Origin: Zychaea mexicana
Lineage: Eukaryota; Mucoromycota; Mucoromycetes; Mucorales; Lichtheimiaceae
Length of the DNA stretch: 64,000 nucleotides
Direction: 5' to 3'
Assembly: GCF_025766255.1 (NCBI RefSeq)
Contig: NW_026516729.1
Span: forward strand, 62,001 to 126,000
Shown: positions 11,631 through 23,353 of the stretch, in pieces
How the letters are laid out: each line of letters opens with the position of its first letter
How positions within the stretch are numbered: the first letter of the stretch is position 1
Notes under the pieces: model-generated
Seen by the model: only the letters and a program-made list of their open reading frames with translations
What the model was told of the DNA's origin: nothing
The model's database searches: none
Program-made: the position numbers and the translations under genes

Positions 11631-13599
11631 ATGTTGAGAAACGCTGTTCGTGTGGCACGTCCTACTCTCGCTGCCTTTGCCAAGTCCTCGCCCGCTGTGA
11701 GTAGTGTTTTCCCTTCTGTCTACGTTGATATACAACCATCGCGCGTTCTCTCGAGCAATTATAACCCGGTTTTCCATTGGAAATCTATCCAATGCGCGCG
11801 CGTCTTACATGACAACTTGGACTGACTTTTTGTATTATTACGCCAGGTTCGCGTCAATGCTAACGCCGTTGGTGTTGCTGCCTGGAGAAGCTATGCTACT
11901 GCCAAGCCCTCCACCTCCGAAGTGTCGTCTGTCCTCGAGCAACGTATTCTCGGTGCCTCTGCTGAAGCCGACCTCCAGGAAACTGGCCGTGTCTTGTCGA
12001 TTGGTGACGGTATTGCCCGTGTCTATGGTTTGAAGAACTGCCAGGCCGAAGAAATGGTTGAATTCTCCAGCGGTTTGAAGGTAGGCCTCGTCTTGTTATG
12101 TATATGGCATGGGGATGCAAGAATATAAATTGCCAGCAAAACTAAACATTGGGTGCGGTTTGAATGATACTAGGGTATGGCCCTCAACTTGGAAGCCGAC
12201 AACGTCGGTATTGTCGTTTTCGGTAACGATCGTTTGATCAAGGAAGGTGACACCGTCAAGCGTACTGGTGCCATTGTCGACGTTCCTGTCGGCCCTGGCG
12301 TCTTGGGCCGTGTTGTCGATGCCCTCGGTAACCCCATTGACGGTAAGGGTCCTTTGGATACCGTTGGCCGTTCGCGTGTCCAGGTCAAGGCTCCTGGCAT
12401 TTTGCCCCGTCACTCTGTCAACGAGCCCATGCAGACTGGTATCAAGTCTGTCGACTCCATGGTCCCCATCGGTCGTGGTCAGCGTGAATTGATCATTGGT
12501 GATCGTCAGACCGGTAAGACCGCCGTCGCTTTGGAAGCCATCCTTAACCAGAAGAACTGGAACAACGGCAGCGATGAGGCCAAGAAGCTCTACTGTATCT
12601 ACGTTGCCGTTGGTCAGAAGCGTTCGACTGTTGCTCAGCTCGTCAGCACCCTTGAGGAGAACGATGCCATGAAGTACACCGTCGTCGTTGCTGCCACCGC
12701 CTCTGAAGCCGCTCCCCTTCAGTACTTGGCTCCTTTCTCCGGTGCCGCCTTTGGTGAATGGTTCCGTGACAACGGCCGCCACTCTTTGATCATCTACGAC
12801 GATTTGTCCAAGCAGGCTGTTGCCTACCGTCAGATGTCCCTTTTGCTTCGTCGTCCTCCTGGTCGTGAAGCTTACCCTGGTGATGTCTTCTACCTCCACT
12901 CCCGTCTTTTAGAGCGTGCCGCCAAGATGAACAAGAGTTTCGGCTACGGCTCCATGACCGCCTTGCCCATCATGTAAGCATAAATCTATTGCATAATTAC
13001 CAAAAAATAAGAAGATATTTGGGTCACTAATTCCTAAGCAATCATCTAGTGAAACCCAGGGTGGTGATGTGTCCGCTTACATTCCTACCAACGTCATTTC
13101 CATCACTGACGGTCAGATCTTCTTGGAAGCCGAACTCTTCTTCAAGGGTATCCGTCCCGCCATTAACGTCGGTTTGTCCGTCTCGCGTGTCGGTTCCGCT
13201 GCCCAGACCAAGGCCATGAAGCAGGTCGCTGGTTCGCTCAAGCTTTTCTTGGCCCAGTACCGTGAAGTCGCCGCCTTCGCCCAGTTTGGTTCCGATTTGG
13301 ATTCCTCTACCCAGTTCTTGTTGAACCGTGGTGCCCGTCTTACCGAATTGTTGAAGCAGCCCCAATACTCCCCCTTGTCAATCGAGGTCCAGGTCCCCAT
13401 CGTCTTCGCCGGTGTCAACGGTTTCTTGGATAAGATCCCCGTCAACAAGGTCGTCGAATGGGAAAAGGACTTCATTCGCCACTGCCAATCTGAGCACAAG
13501 GCTGTTCTTGACGAAATCCGTACCCAGGGTGTCCTCTCTAAGGACCTTGAGGCCAAGCTCCGTGACGTTTGCGAGAACCACGTCAAGGCCTTCGTGTAA
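11631..13599 (+). CDS. ATP1: ATP synthase F1 subunit alpha, mitochondrial
   Basis: Exons 11631-11696, 11847-12080, 12174-12973 and 13050-13599 give 549 aa, the normal length for the family. The first ~35 residues ([20 protein letters not shown]...) are basic and amphipathic, a mitochondrial presequence. The nucleotide-binding P-loop GDRQTGKT is at residues 209-216. The signature stretch [15 protein letters not shown] and the SRLLERAAK region follow. The subunit forms the alpha3beta3 head of the F1Fo enzyme in the matrix and binds a non-catalytic nucleotide. Codon use is strongly biased to C-ending codons, as expected for a highly expressed gene, which is why long antisense frames appear opposite it. 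Confidence 0.98.
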
Positions 13600-13861
13600 A
13601 CTGTAACAAATGCGCACAATCATAAATCCACATACACCAAATCCCTCCACCGAATCTTATATCGTAACAATTACAAAAAAATCGCAACGCATATCAACTG
13701 CAAGCATTTAGCAACAACCCCAAAAGCCATGACTTTTTGAATAATTGTCATCAGTGTAAAAATAAATATTTTTTGTTCCAAGTTTGTATCTACAATTACT
13801 GTTGCTTTTTCTCTTCTTTTTATTCTTACAAAAAAGAATTGGTTTATTCAAATTCTCTGTT

Positions 13862-14567
13862 CTATGGCTTGACTTCAAGTGAGGAGGTGTCGAATACTTT
13901 ACACTTTGTCTTAAACACTTGCAGGGACCGTGCGCGTACGATATCCTCGACCACAAGTTCATTGGCGATCATACGACGCTGTGCATGTCATTATTCAGAA
14001 TTAGCAAATACTCGACCACTTGTTTAATGCGTCCCTTGTCTCCCGCCCCAGCTCTATATGAAATCTTCACCTTGGTCTCGTCACTAAACAAACTTGACTT
14101 CGTCTCGTAATCATCGGGGTCCTCCTCTAACAGTTTGGTCTTCTTCTCTATTTGCTCGTCCATGACCTGATATCAACAAAGGGAATCATGTCAATATTTT
14201 CACCGAATTTCTATAGCCAATAATTCGAGCAGGACAAACCCCCACTCCTGTTTTTGCCTATTTTACCTTGAGACAATAGTCCACGGCGTTTTCGCGTTTA
14301 CGATACGACTGTGCAAGTTGACTAAAGAACTCGCCGCAAGCCTTTTCGGAATGCGTGTCAGTCGAGTTCATTCGAGGAATGATGTTGTCGTCGACGCGGC
14401 GTAACTCCTTCATGATTTCTAGTAACAACACCCCTTGCATAATGAGTACATGTATACAGTGAACGCAAGCACTGTAACCTCCGAAATACGACGTGTCCAA
14501 TAAAAACCATACCCTTAAAGAAGGAAAGGTTGTAGCATGTGCTTGGATTCAACTGCTTTTCAGCCAT
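13862..14567 (-). CDS. MIX23 / CCDC58 family mitochondrial protein
   Basis: Four minus-strand exons (14513-14567, 14267-14433, 14071-14166, 13862-13978) give 144 aa, the length of the human family member. Hallmarks are an N-terminal Cys before an IMKELRRVDDNI helix and a Cys pair separated by 20 residues (ACGEFF...DYC). The C-terminal block is ANELVVEDIVRARSLQVFKTKC, which follows DETK across the last junction. The family, also annotated as caffeine-induced death protein 2, comprises small proteins of the mitochondrial intermembrane space; yeast Mix23 is linked to import stress. Joining the exons restores the conserved spacing exactly, so the model is firm although no single exon would be called on its own. 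It is convergent with ATP1. Confidence 0.87.
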
Positions 14568-15566
14568 TTTGTTGTCGTTTGTTCGAGTTGTTGGCAGCTG
14601 AGGAAACCACAGTTCACCCCCGCGCAAGGAATGCTCTCGAACCACCATTTGCAACCTTGCTTTACATGCCCGCCAAATAGTCACGCCGCCGTCAAAAAAA
14701 TATACATATAAAGCAATAGGAAAAAGAGCGTTGATTCGAAAAGATACTTTTCACTCTATACGTTGCTTTTTGCTCTCGTGTCCATGACCACAAAACAAGG
14801 CCTTCCTCATTGTAAGTGAATATACCACGGTTTTGTATACATAGATAAGCCAAGTATAAGATGTTTAGCATTGCGCTGGTTACTAATAATATTGATGATG
14901 CTGACGATACCGTGATACTTTATATGCATCAAACGTCCTGTTCCAAGAAGTATTCATAATTAAATTACAATATATGCACTCTCACATAGCGTACCGAACG
15001 TGAAGTAATAACTCTGGGGTGATATACAAACAAAGTATGTTACTTTCTTCTAATGCCAACTATATCCTTGAAAACGATCGATCTGTGCACTCTGAAGATC
15101 CTACTATTCTGTTGCAGCTGACATAATTGTATCATGATGGCTGACTCACGGTCGCACTTGGCCTTCAAAACATACACATGCGATGTATATCACGGTCTGT
15201 AGCTATTTTAGCAATGTGGCATTATAGTGCGAATGATTTATCAAAATGTAACAAAGAATATCGTCAACCAATTAAATGAGCTTGGATTACAGCAGTGATA
15301 GGTATATAATGTATGTCGTTTATCACTTACCAAAGAGAGGCTAAATTCTGCTTTCTCAAAAAGCTCACTCAGACCCATCACACCGAGTAGTAGTATTGCT
15401 TTATCCATCACTAGCACCAAAGATAACGCATAGCATTAAGGCTGCGGTAATGCGTTTAGAATGGTTGGATGTCCGATTTTTACGCGGCTGCTGCTCCTGC
15501 TTCTCTTGCTTTAACCACTTTTTACAAAAAACCGACGACGAGGACGACCACAACGACGACGAAATA
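14568..15566. other. Intergenic, divergent promoters of MIX23 and CSN6
   Basis: No gene is supported. An in-frame upstream extension of the CSN6 first exon exists from 15396 and encodes a Cys-rich stretch. It is more likely leader than protein, because the family starts with a short acidic region close to the chosen ATG. Confidence 0.45.
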
Positions 15567-17281
15567 ATGAGCGCCATGGACATTGAAGAAGATCAACGCC
15601 CAGCCGAGACCACTGGATCGTCGACACCTGTTATTGTCTCGGCTGCGCAAGCTAGTTCAGGACTTTCTATATCAATGTAAACTATCTAAAGTGCTAAGCA
15701 CGTACACGTATACATGCTCATAGGGGAACTTTAACGTGCGTGTATACGTATATAACCTGAAACTTTGACAAAAAAAATAACACCTACTCCCTTCCTCTTA
15801 TCTTCCTTTTGTTACATTGCAATGTAGCCACCCTCTTGTACTGTTAAACATCTCGGATCACTACACGCGTTTAAAATTACAAGATCCCGCCATTGCAGAA
15901 GCTGGTAGAAAATGCAGAGTAGTCAGTCATCGGCAGCAACTGGTACTTATCAAAATATCTGTGTGTGTCTTTTGAATGATAGGTCGAATCTATGGTGCTA
16001 TTTTGGCGCAGCAGTCTGGACGCGATATTGATATCATCAATTCATTTGAGCTGCCTATGCCACAACAAGATAAGGTGGATTTGGATTACTTGGCAATGAA
16101 GCAGGAACAGCGTAAGTGAATGTAAGTTGTGTTGGGGACAGTATTAAAAGAGGAGAGTACTGAGCCATTATGACATTATACAGTGAAACAAGTGTTCCCA
16201 CATCTCGATTTTATGGGTTGGTACTCCCTCGGAAACATGCCAAGCGAATCTGATTTAAAAATACATGAACAGGTAAAGAAGGAGAAAAATCATGAAAGCG
16301 AAAAGGAAAGAAATACTGGTGGGGAAAGGATGTAACCTCTTTTTTATTCCAGCTTCTTCAAGTCAACGAATCTTCCATTTATTTACAATTGGATCCAGCA
16401 GGTATAGCTGGCGGAACTAAGGAGTTTCCGGTGAAAATCTACGAGTCGACTATGGACATGATTGATGAACAGGCGCGTCTTGTGTTCGTCAAAGCTCCAT
16501 ATAAGATTGAAACCAATGAAGCCGAGCGAGTTGCTGTTGATCACGTCGCTAAACCAAGCACCTCAAGCCGAGAAGCCAGTCTTAGCAATGCTCGTAAGTA
16601 AAATCGGTTTGTTTTATCACTATCCACTATTAGATCATCTCATTTTAGCTGTCTACTGTGTAACTAGTGATATCGCACTTGACTACACAACGCAATGCAA
16701 TTGCCATGTTGCATGCTCGTATTCAATTTTTACACCAGTATCTTAAAGATGCAAAGGAAGGAAAGATACCCTTAGACCACGATATTGTGCGGCAAATATC
16801 GAGTGTATGTCAACGGTCACCGTTGATGAACAGTAATGCATTTGATGAACAGCTCTCTGTGGTCAGTATACCTTTTACTAACTTACACAGTCATTTAATC
16901 GCTGTCCCTTGAATCTTTGCTAACTATCTACCAATCAATCTTTTGATAAATGCATACATACAATACTACTGTATATAGGAGTTGGATGACGTCTTGTTAG
17001 TAGCCTATCTGACGACCATTACTAAGGGCATGAACACAATGAACGATCTGATCGATAAGTTCAACCTTGCACATGGGACCATACAAAGCACAGGAACGAG
17101 AGATCAAGCCGGAATGATGCCTGGAAAGGCTGGTTTGGCTTCGCCTGCAGGTGGAAGAAGAAGGATGATGGTAAATTCTGTGTTGTATATCAACAGTTCA
17201 TAATGCATGGAAGCGAACCGAGACAAAGATCACTGATGCTTCTTGATATAGAAAATGCTCAACCCGCGCCATAACAGCTAA
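15567..17281 (+). CDS. CSN6: COP9 signalosome complex subunit 6
   Basis: Eight exons (15567-15676, 15828-15904, 15983-16111, 16184-16272, 16353-16593, 16668-16861, 16979-17170, 17252-17281) join in phase to 353 aa. The MPN domain begins HPLVLLNISDHYTR and continues GAILAQQSGRDIDIINSFELP and FMGWYSLG. The zinc-binding JAMM histidines are absent, as is normal for this MPN-minus subunit. The C-terminal helical part has SHLTTQRNAIAMLHARI and LVAYLTTITKGMNTMNDLIDKFN. The subunit pairs with CSN5 in the complex that removes Nedd8 from cullins. The donor after 16861 (gtcagt) is non-ideal and could shift by one codon. The start MSAMDIEED resembles the short acidic N-terminus of animal CSN6. Confidence 0.92.
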
Positions 17282-17826
17282 AAGGAAACATAGCGAAAAG
17301 CGAATGGAAAAGAAAAAAGAACACCCATTGTGTATTGGTAATATGCAAAACAATATAAACAGCAGAAAATGACAAATATGGTATTGGGTCCACGGTCAAA
17401 AGGTTGTTGGGCATATCTACATGTATTGTATAATATGTATGCGGACGCAAAAAAAAAAGTCGGGGTGGGATGACAAAAAGAGGGCGGGACAGGAAGTGAT
17501 GTATTACGCCATCAAGTACGTTCGCAGACGTACATATGCATGCGTATCTGTTGTGGTTGTTGCAGTTTGTGGAGAAAAAAGCGCAAGAGAAGTTTGGGGA
17601 AGTGGCGGGGTTAGAGAAACGGTGTATGGTATATGTTGAGATAATATTATGTGTGTGAGGTAATATGTATATGAAGTATATATAATACGTGGTGTGTGCG
17701 TGTGAGTGTGTGTGTTGTGTGTGATGGATGCGTGATATCGTGTGGTATAGTATGGGTGGATGAAGGTATTATATCGGAAAGAGATGAGGATGTTTATGGA
17801 AAAGTTTACAAGGGGCAGCAGCAGGA
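17282..17826. other. Intergenic between convergent genes
   Basis: Shared 3' flank of CSN6 and the transporter. It carries a TG-rich region around 17690-17730 and no supported gene. Confidence 0.5.
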
Positions 17827-19895
17827 TCACGACTCTGTCAGGACACTGCTCACAGATAGAAACATGACCAAGAGGCCCCAAAAGATAAGGACCACGGCAA
17901 TGATATCGAGGAACTGCAGGCGTGGACGTTGTTGAGGCTGTTCTAGTGGCTCCTCTGCTGAGGCATAACTGCTCAAGCTATCGGAATCATCAGCAAGCAT
18001 TTCTGCACCATCGACGGTCGATACATCTTCTTCGTCATATGGATAATAGGTGTAGTTGTATGTTGGTGGAGGGGTGCCGCGGCCATTGTCATGGTTGTAG
18101 TTGACTGGTAAGACCCGCGGTGACGATGAGCATGACGACTGAACATCAGAGCCGACAATAGGTGCTGGCAGTGATAGTGTGGTTTTATCATCTAATATCT
18201 TGTAATTGTTGGTATTCGTGGAAAGTGTTGGAGCAACGGTCAATGTTGGTGCCGTGGTCAACGTAGGCGAGCAATCAGCAGCAGAAGCAGCAGCAGCAGG
18301 TTGTCGTCGTCGATACCGTGTGACCAAGTGTGCAGCTGCGGGTAAGATGTTTGAGAGCGTTGTTGCAGCAAATCCACCTGCAAGCGAATATACTTTGCCA
18401 AGAGAATTGACGGTAATGCCGGTTGCCATGAGGATAACGAAAACTACAACCGTGACGATATAATGCTGTACTTGCGTGGGTTGTTTCGTGGCCGTTTCAA
18501 AGCCTAGCGATTTCTGAACAGCTTCACGTGTAGGGTAAAAGCACATTCTAATTATACAAGAAGCATGTTAGGATCAGCTTTCTGGGGTAATTTTTTCCCG
18601 GACCGAGCGAGTTATTCTGTAAAGACAAAACACATACGGGATAGTGAAAATCATGCTGAAGCCAAGTGCAAAGCGGCCAATGTTGATAAGCACGTCGTCC
18701 TCAGCAAAATTCTGGAACAGGTTGGACTTTACATCGGTGCCAAAGCATACGTAGCCAACAACAGCAAAGACCATCGAGACAGTCCAGCTCATGGAAGTCG
18801 ACATAATGGTAGAGTGGCGCCAGGCGTTGTGTGATTGGTCCTTCAAGGTCAAGAAATTGTTGAATGCCACTTGAGCACAGGTGAACGCAAAGGCCATGAT
18901 ACCCATGGCACCAAAAACGTCTTTTCCGACCCAAGTCGGGTCATTGCTGTTATAGTCATGGTGCCGGGAGGATGGGTCGTAATAGGCAGGTGCACGGATA
19001 AGGATGGTCACGATGATGATAGGTAAACACATTACTGACACAATGGACCACCGTGCGAGGGAACCAATCGATCGTCGCATATTGAGTGGTAGAATCTGTA
19101 CATTTTTTTTTGGGGGGGGGATATCAATGGTTAGAATCGTGTGAGAAAAAAAAAGTGTGGAGATAAAGAAGAGAACTTTGCTTCTCTGGACACTTACACA
19201 AATCATGCTAATGGCGGTGACGAAGAACGCTCGATTGGACAGGATAGGGTATTGCGGAAGGTATCTATCCAGTAGCACAGGAATGGTATCGCCCAACACT
19301 AAGTTTGATTGCATCATTAGATCTTGCTCCATCTGAAACTAAGTGGTATCTATTACTACTTATTACTAGTGCTACTACTACTAGCATTACTACAAGTAGT
19401 TCCGACTGCATGCAAATTTTTGTTCTGTTTGCTTGCGACAGCACAGCAGAAGCAGTATTGAAGTGTTTGTGTGGACGATTGAAATAAATGCTTACGAATA
19501 AAGTAGCTGATACATCCACCCCCGGCCTGAACCACAATCATGAAGTTCAGAAAGTGATAGCCGAACCTGCCCATCACATGTTCGACCAGCACGGCGTACT
19601 TGTAAATGCCCGCACGCTTCCCCGCAAGAATCAGCATGTATAAGCCGAGCTGTGACAAACAGGCGACCCACACGGATGCGACTATACCCGTGACAAAGCC
19701 CGCATGCGATACAGCGTATGGCAAGCCCATGATGCCTGCACCAACGGTGGCATTGACCAGGTTAAAAGCAACTTCATATCGTTTGCGTGTGCCGTAGCCG
19801 GGCCGATCTGCTTGTAGTAAATCACGTTCTGAATTTGAAAGCGGTACATGAGGCTGCTGTAACAGTGGTTTGTGTATACTGCCGTAATCCGTCAT
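17827..19895 (-). CDS. Amino acid/auxin permease family transporter
   Basis: Minus-strand exons 19496-19895, 19198-19298, 18638-19095 and 17827-18547 give 559 aa. The first membrane helix carries the AAAP hallmark NLVNATVGAGIMGLPYA. About 11 hydrophobic segments follow, including FGAMGIMAFAFTCAQVAFNNF and IFTIPMCFYPTREAV across the last junction. This is the SLC38/yeast AVT type, which moves neutral amino acids across vacuolar or plasma membranes by proton or sodium coupling. Between the penultimate and last helix lies a ~110-residue polar, Thr/Ser/Asp-rich loop that is long for the family. Substrate and membrane cannot be read from sequence. Confidence 0.9.
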
Positions 19896-21400
19896 TATGT
19901 TGTATATATGAGATATAGACGTTTGCCGCTTGTTTCTATTGACAGTTTGTATATGTGGAAAGGAAGATATTTAAACGATATGGAAAAAAGGAGGTGCAAG
20001 AACAATTTATAATGAATAAAAAAAAAAGAGCGAGAGCGAAGAGGAGAGAAAGAAAAAGTGGAGAGACGAAATGATGGAAATGCGAAATTTATGAGTAAAT
20101 GTTTCTTTTTATATAAATTTCGGATCTTGTTGGAGTTCAATTGGTTGATAAGGGGGGTGGATAGAAAATGTGAGGCGGAATAATAGATAATTATGCTGCT
20201 GCTGCTGCTGATGATGATGAAGATGATGTCGGGGCCATGTACGGTCAGTTGCCTTGTTAAGAAGACAGCTTTTCATTCTTAAAAGGAAATTCTTGGAGTT
20301 GATCGGCATCGTGAAATAAGAGAAAGTTGAGATCTGTACAAATCGCTCTTTTCGTTTTTAACAGTGGTGTGTTTACCTACACACACGCATATCGCCATCA
20401 TTCGACGTGATCATACTTTTTTGTGTATAGATTGCTGTGTGTAATAGTGAGTGGTGTGCCACGTGCCCTCGTAATATATAAGCTGGGGATGCCGGTGATT
20501 GAGTCTGATGAGGTGCTGTACTCTCGTATAACTCTCGGCTGTAGCACTTTGATGCGATTGGTTCGTGACAAACAACAATGGCTTCCGGAAATGGATGCGC
20601 GTCAGCACATCCATTGTTACACATCATGACGACTAAAATTGTAGTCCACACTGCTATGTTGTTGCTGCTGCTCACTTGGTGCTGCTGCACATTGGTTTCT
20701 TGTTTGTTTTGTTTATGCTTTTATGCAAGATTCTACATGTCAGGGTCGTCGTATACAAAGTTTATATACATATATTATCTACGATAAAGGAACAAGAATG
20801 TGGAGAGAGGAGGGTGCGTCTATAAGGGCATGGCATTGTCAACTGCAGTAGCAACCTCCCTCGAGCGGCGGCAAAGGTCGGCGGCGAACGGCAATAACGG
20901 AAGATTACAGTCTAGAGATAAGAGAAAGAGAAAGGGGCAGAATACGAGATATACATTTGAGTAAAAAGAACGACAAGGAATGTTGTGTAAGGGGGGCTGT
21001 GAGAAGAGAGAGAGAGTTAGAGAGACAGAGAGCCAGGGGGAGGAGGAGGAGGAGGAGGACGATAGGCAAGAAAAACGGCAGGTGATTGACAGGAAACCCG
21101 TGTTTACAGTGAATATCGTGATGAAATTGATGGAGATGGTGTCATAGGTTGGTATCCTGCAGGGTGGATGATGATATTGAGTGGTAGTAGATGACGATGA
21201 TGAGCTGGGTGTATGTGTAATAAGTAGTATGTAGTATAGTGAAGAAAACAGAGAATAATGAATAGACATAAATTCCCTTTTTTGAACTATACCGTGTTCA
21301 AACAGGGAGCGGCAACCTATCATGACGTTCCCTTCTTGCTTCTGCGTGTTATATGCAGCATCCCTCCGCCCCTCAGCATGCATCCGCTCCTTGCGCCTTT
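19896..21400. other. Intergenic upstream of the transporter
   Basis: The plus strand is purine-rich next to the transporter start (its pyrimidine-rich leader). A GCT/GAT microsatellite lies at about 20193-20227 and a GGA-rich tract near 21040-21060. A candidate small secreted protein is listed separately. The 187-codon minus frame at 20820-21383 is low-complexity Ser/Leu and is not called. Confidence 0.45.
20373..20690 (-). CDS. Hypothetical small secreted protein (105 aa)
   Basis: A single minus-strand frame begins with ATG at 20690. Residues ~13-31 form a hydrophobic stretch followed by a plausible signal-peptidase site (NNGCADA then HPFPEAIVV). The mature part has three Cys and no recognised domain. 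Composition is not simple repeat, which favours coding, but there is no splice support and no homologue I can name. It lies in the upstream region of the transporter, so it could also be chance. Confidence 0.3.
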   Translation of the reverse strand: MQQHQVSSSNNIAVWTTILVVMMCNNGCADAHPFPEAIVVCHEPIASKCYSRELYESTAPHQTQSPASPAYILRGHVAHHSLLHTAIYTQKSMITSNDGDMRVCR

Positions 21401-23353
21401 TTAACTACTGATCGGTTTCCGGCCAACGACTGCATACCAGTTGATATGTGTATCTTGTTGAACGCATTGTGCACATATCATTTCCACGCGTTGTCGATAT
21501 TCATCCTCATCCAGCCCCATCTTGGGTGCCAACAGTTCCTGAGCTTCTTCGAAAGCGTTGAGCGTGGCTGCCATAAAGTCTTCACCAAGCTGACCATGCG
21601 AAGCTGAGTAGAGACATCGCACCAATAACAAACCAACCGAGAAAAGAACGGAAATAACAAGGTTCAGTACAGAATGAGATAACCCAGCATCAAACATCAC
21701 GGTATGTCGGAACTGCGCTTTCGCACTCACCAAAGTTGACCTTGGTTCGTTTTGACTCGATGACTTGGAACCCGGCCCCTCTTAGCATCATGTCCAACTT
21801 TAGTGCAATATCGATATCCGTGTCCACAGTGTTTAGGATGTTTCGTACTTTACAGGAAGAATAAGCAGCGCGTGCTCATACGTGGTAAGTAACAGTAAAT
21901 ATTAACACTGTACTACTTGTTTTCATCTCTTACCCGTGTCAATAAACGACTCTATCAGGACGGTGCCTGTCATCTGTTGAATGAGCATTCCATATATTGA
22001 TACAATGAGTATGATGGCTCCTTTCACTCTTCTTCCTCCTCCCCACACCCCCCTTCCCCCCCAAAAAAAAAACCTACTGCGTAATGAAAATCGGTGATTT
22101 GAACAACGCCACCAGGTTTGAGGATACGGTATGCCTCACTCAGCAAGTCTAACCATCGGCGTTGTTCGAAATTTAAGCTCTGTGCACGCATGTGGCAGAT
22201 ATCCACACTTGCATCTGGCAGCGGAATTCGGCGTGCTTCCCAGTCGACGCTTTCAAACCTCACATTATGCATTGACAGGACTTGTGGAATCACTGTGGTA
22301 GGTGATAATGCGGTTTCTATCCCAAAAAATTGGCATTTTGGAAACTGAACTGCCATGTCCTATTGCAACGCGAATATTTGGCAAGAAAGCAGACGTATAA
22401 TAAATACAGACAAACGATTCATTAAGCGTGAGAAGATTATAGTAATAGATGAGTTAAGGTTCGTAGGAATACACAATTCAGTATTACTAATAGCTACTAC
22501 CAACTTTTTCTCTCTTTGCAGAAAATAAAAAGCAAAGTGGTGTGCTACAGCTATGGCAACGAGAAACATAGAAATCAACGACATGAAAAAATGAAAACAG
22601 CGTACCATCAACCATGCACCATTGACACACCCGATATCTACCACGCGAGCATTGCTGCTGAACCATGATAGGACTGGCGGCAGCACATTACTAAACAGAC
22701 GAAAAGTATTAATAACTATGCTGATATCGCTGCTCGCGCATCATAGTCCAACCAGGTGGTGTGTGCACTTTACCCGCCAAAAATTCTTTTAAGGGCAAAA
22801 TGGAGCTATTTAAAAAAAAGCATTCAACAAAAATTTGGTGATGTTGGTCTCTCTCTGTCATACATTAGGATGTAACTAATGTCTCTCTTACGGTAAGCCC
22901 TCGGTCTTGCGAATCCCAGTCATCCGGCAAGAAGCGACTACTGAATTCAAGGCCGACATAATTTTTACCGAGATCACTATCCTTTTGAGGCTGATGGTGC
23001 TGCGCCTGATAAGTATGGTGACGTGACTCTAGTTCTCCTCCTCCTTGTTGATGATAGTAATTATGTTGCTGCTGCTGCTGCTGCTGCTGTCTCTGTTGCT
23101 GTTGCTGTTGTTCCTGGGGAAGACTTATGCTGGATAGTGCAGAGCGAGGGTGCACCATCAGTGATGCATCACCGGATGAGTGCTGATGTATTGCCGATTT
23201 TGCTGAAGAGCGAGGCAAAGTGTTTTGATGACTACGTCTTGATGAAGACGATGAAGTCGTTGATGCTTTCTCGGCAAACATGGACCGATGATTTTTCCTG
23301 AAAGTGACGTCCTCGCTTAGCCGAGTTTTCCGTTTTGACTGAGCGACACCCAT
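21401..23353 (-). CDS. Class I SAM-dependent methyltransferase with myristoylation-like N-terminus
   Basis: Seven minus-strand exons (22892-23353, 22774-22805, 22606-22690, 22078-22359, 21934-21973, 21731-21847, 21401-21603) give 406 aa. The C-terminal ~240 residues are a Rossmann methyltransferase: motif I VVDIGCVNGAW (181-191), the acidic FFGIE strand, then SVDICHMRAQSLNF and YRILKPGGVVQITD (post-I/III). Motif I has Val where Gly is usual (GxGxG-type). The first ~150 residues are disordered, with a polyQ run. The protein starts MGVAQSKRK, which fits the N-myristoylation consensus (Gly2, Ser6, Lys7) followed by basic residues. The substrate is unknown. Related multicopy methyltransferases are common in mucoromycetes. 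Confidence 0.85.
23043..23117 (-). repeat. CAG/CAA repeat encoding polyglutamine
   Basis: Imperfect CAG/CAA triplets (read on the minus strand) encode two runs of Gln split by Arg in the disordered part of the methyltransferase. Such tracts are prone to length change between isolates. Confidence 0.8.

Noticed and set aside
12096..12899. 267-codon minus-strand frame
   Set aside because: It lies opposite ATP1. The strong codon bias of ATP1 removes stop codons from the antisense frame, and the predicted product has no domain.
15396..15566. N-terminal extension of CSN6 with a Cys cluster
   Set aside because: The frame is open, but the family begins near the MSAMDIEED start. The extension looks like leader sequence.
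20820..21383. 187-codon minus-strand frame
   Set aside because: The product is low-complexity Ser/Leu/Phe from a pyrimidine-rich strand with no start context, domain or splice logic.
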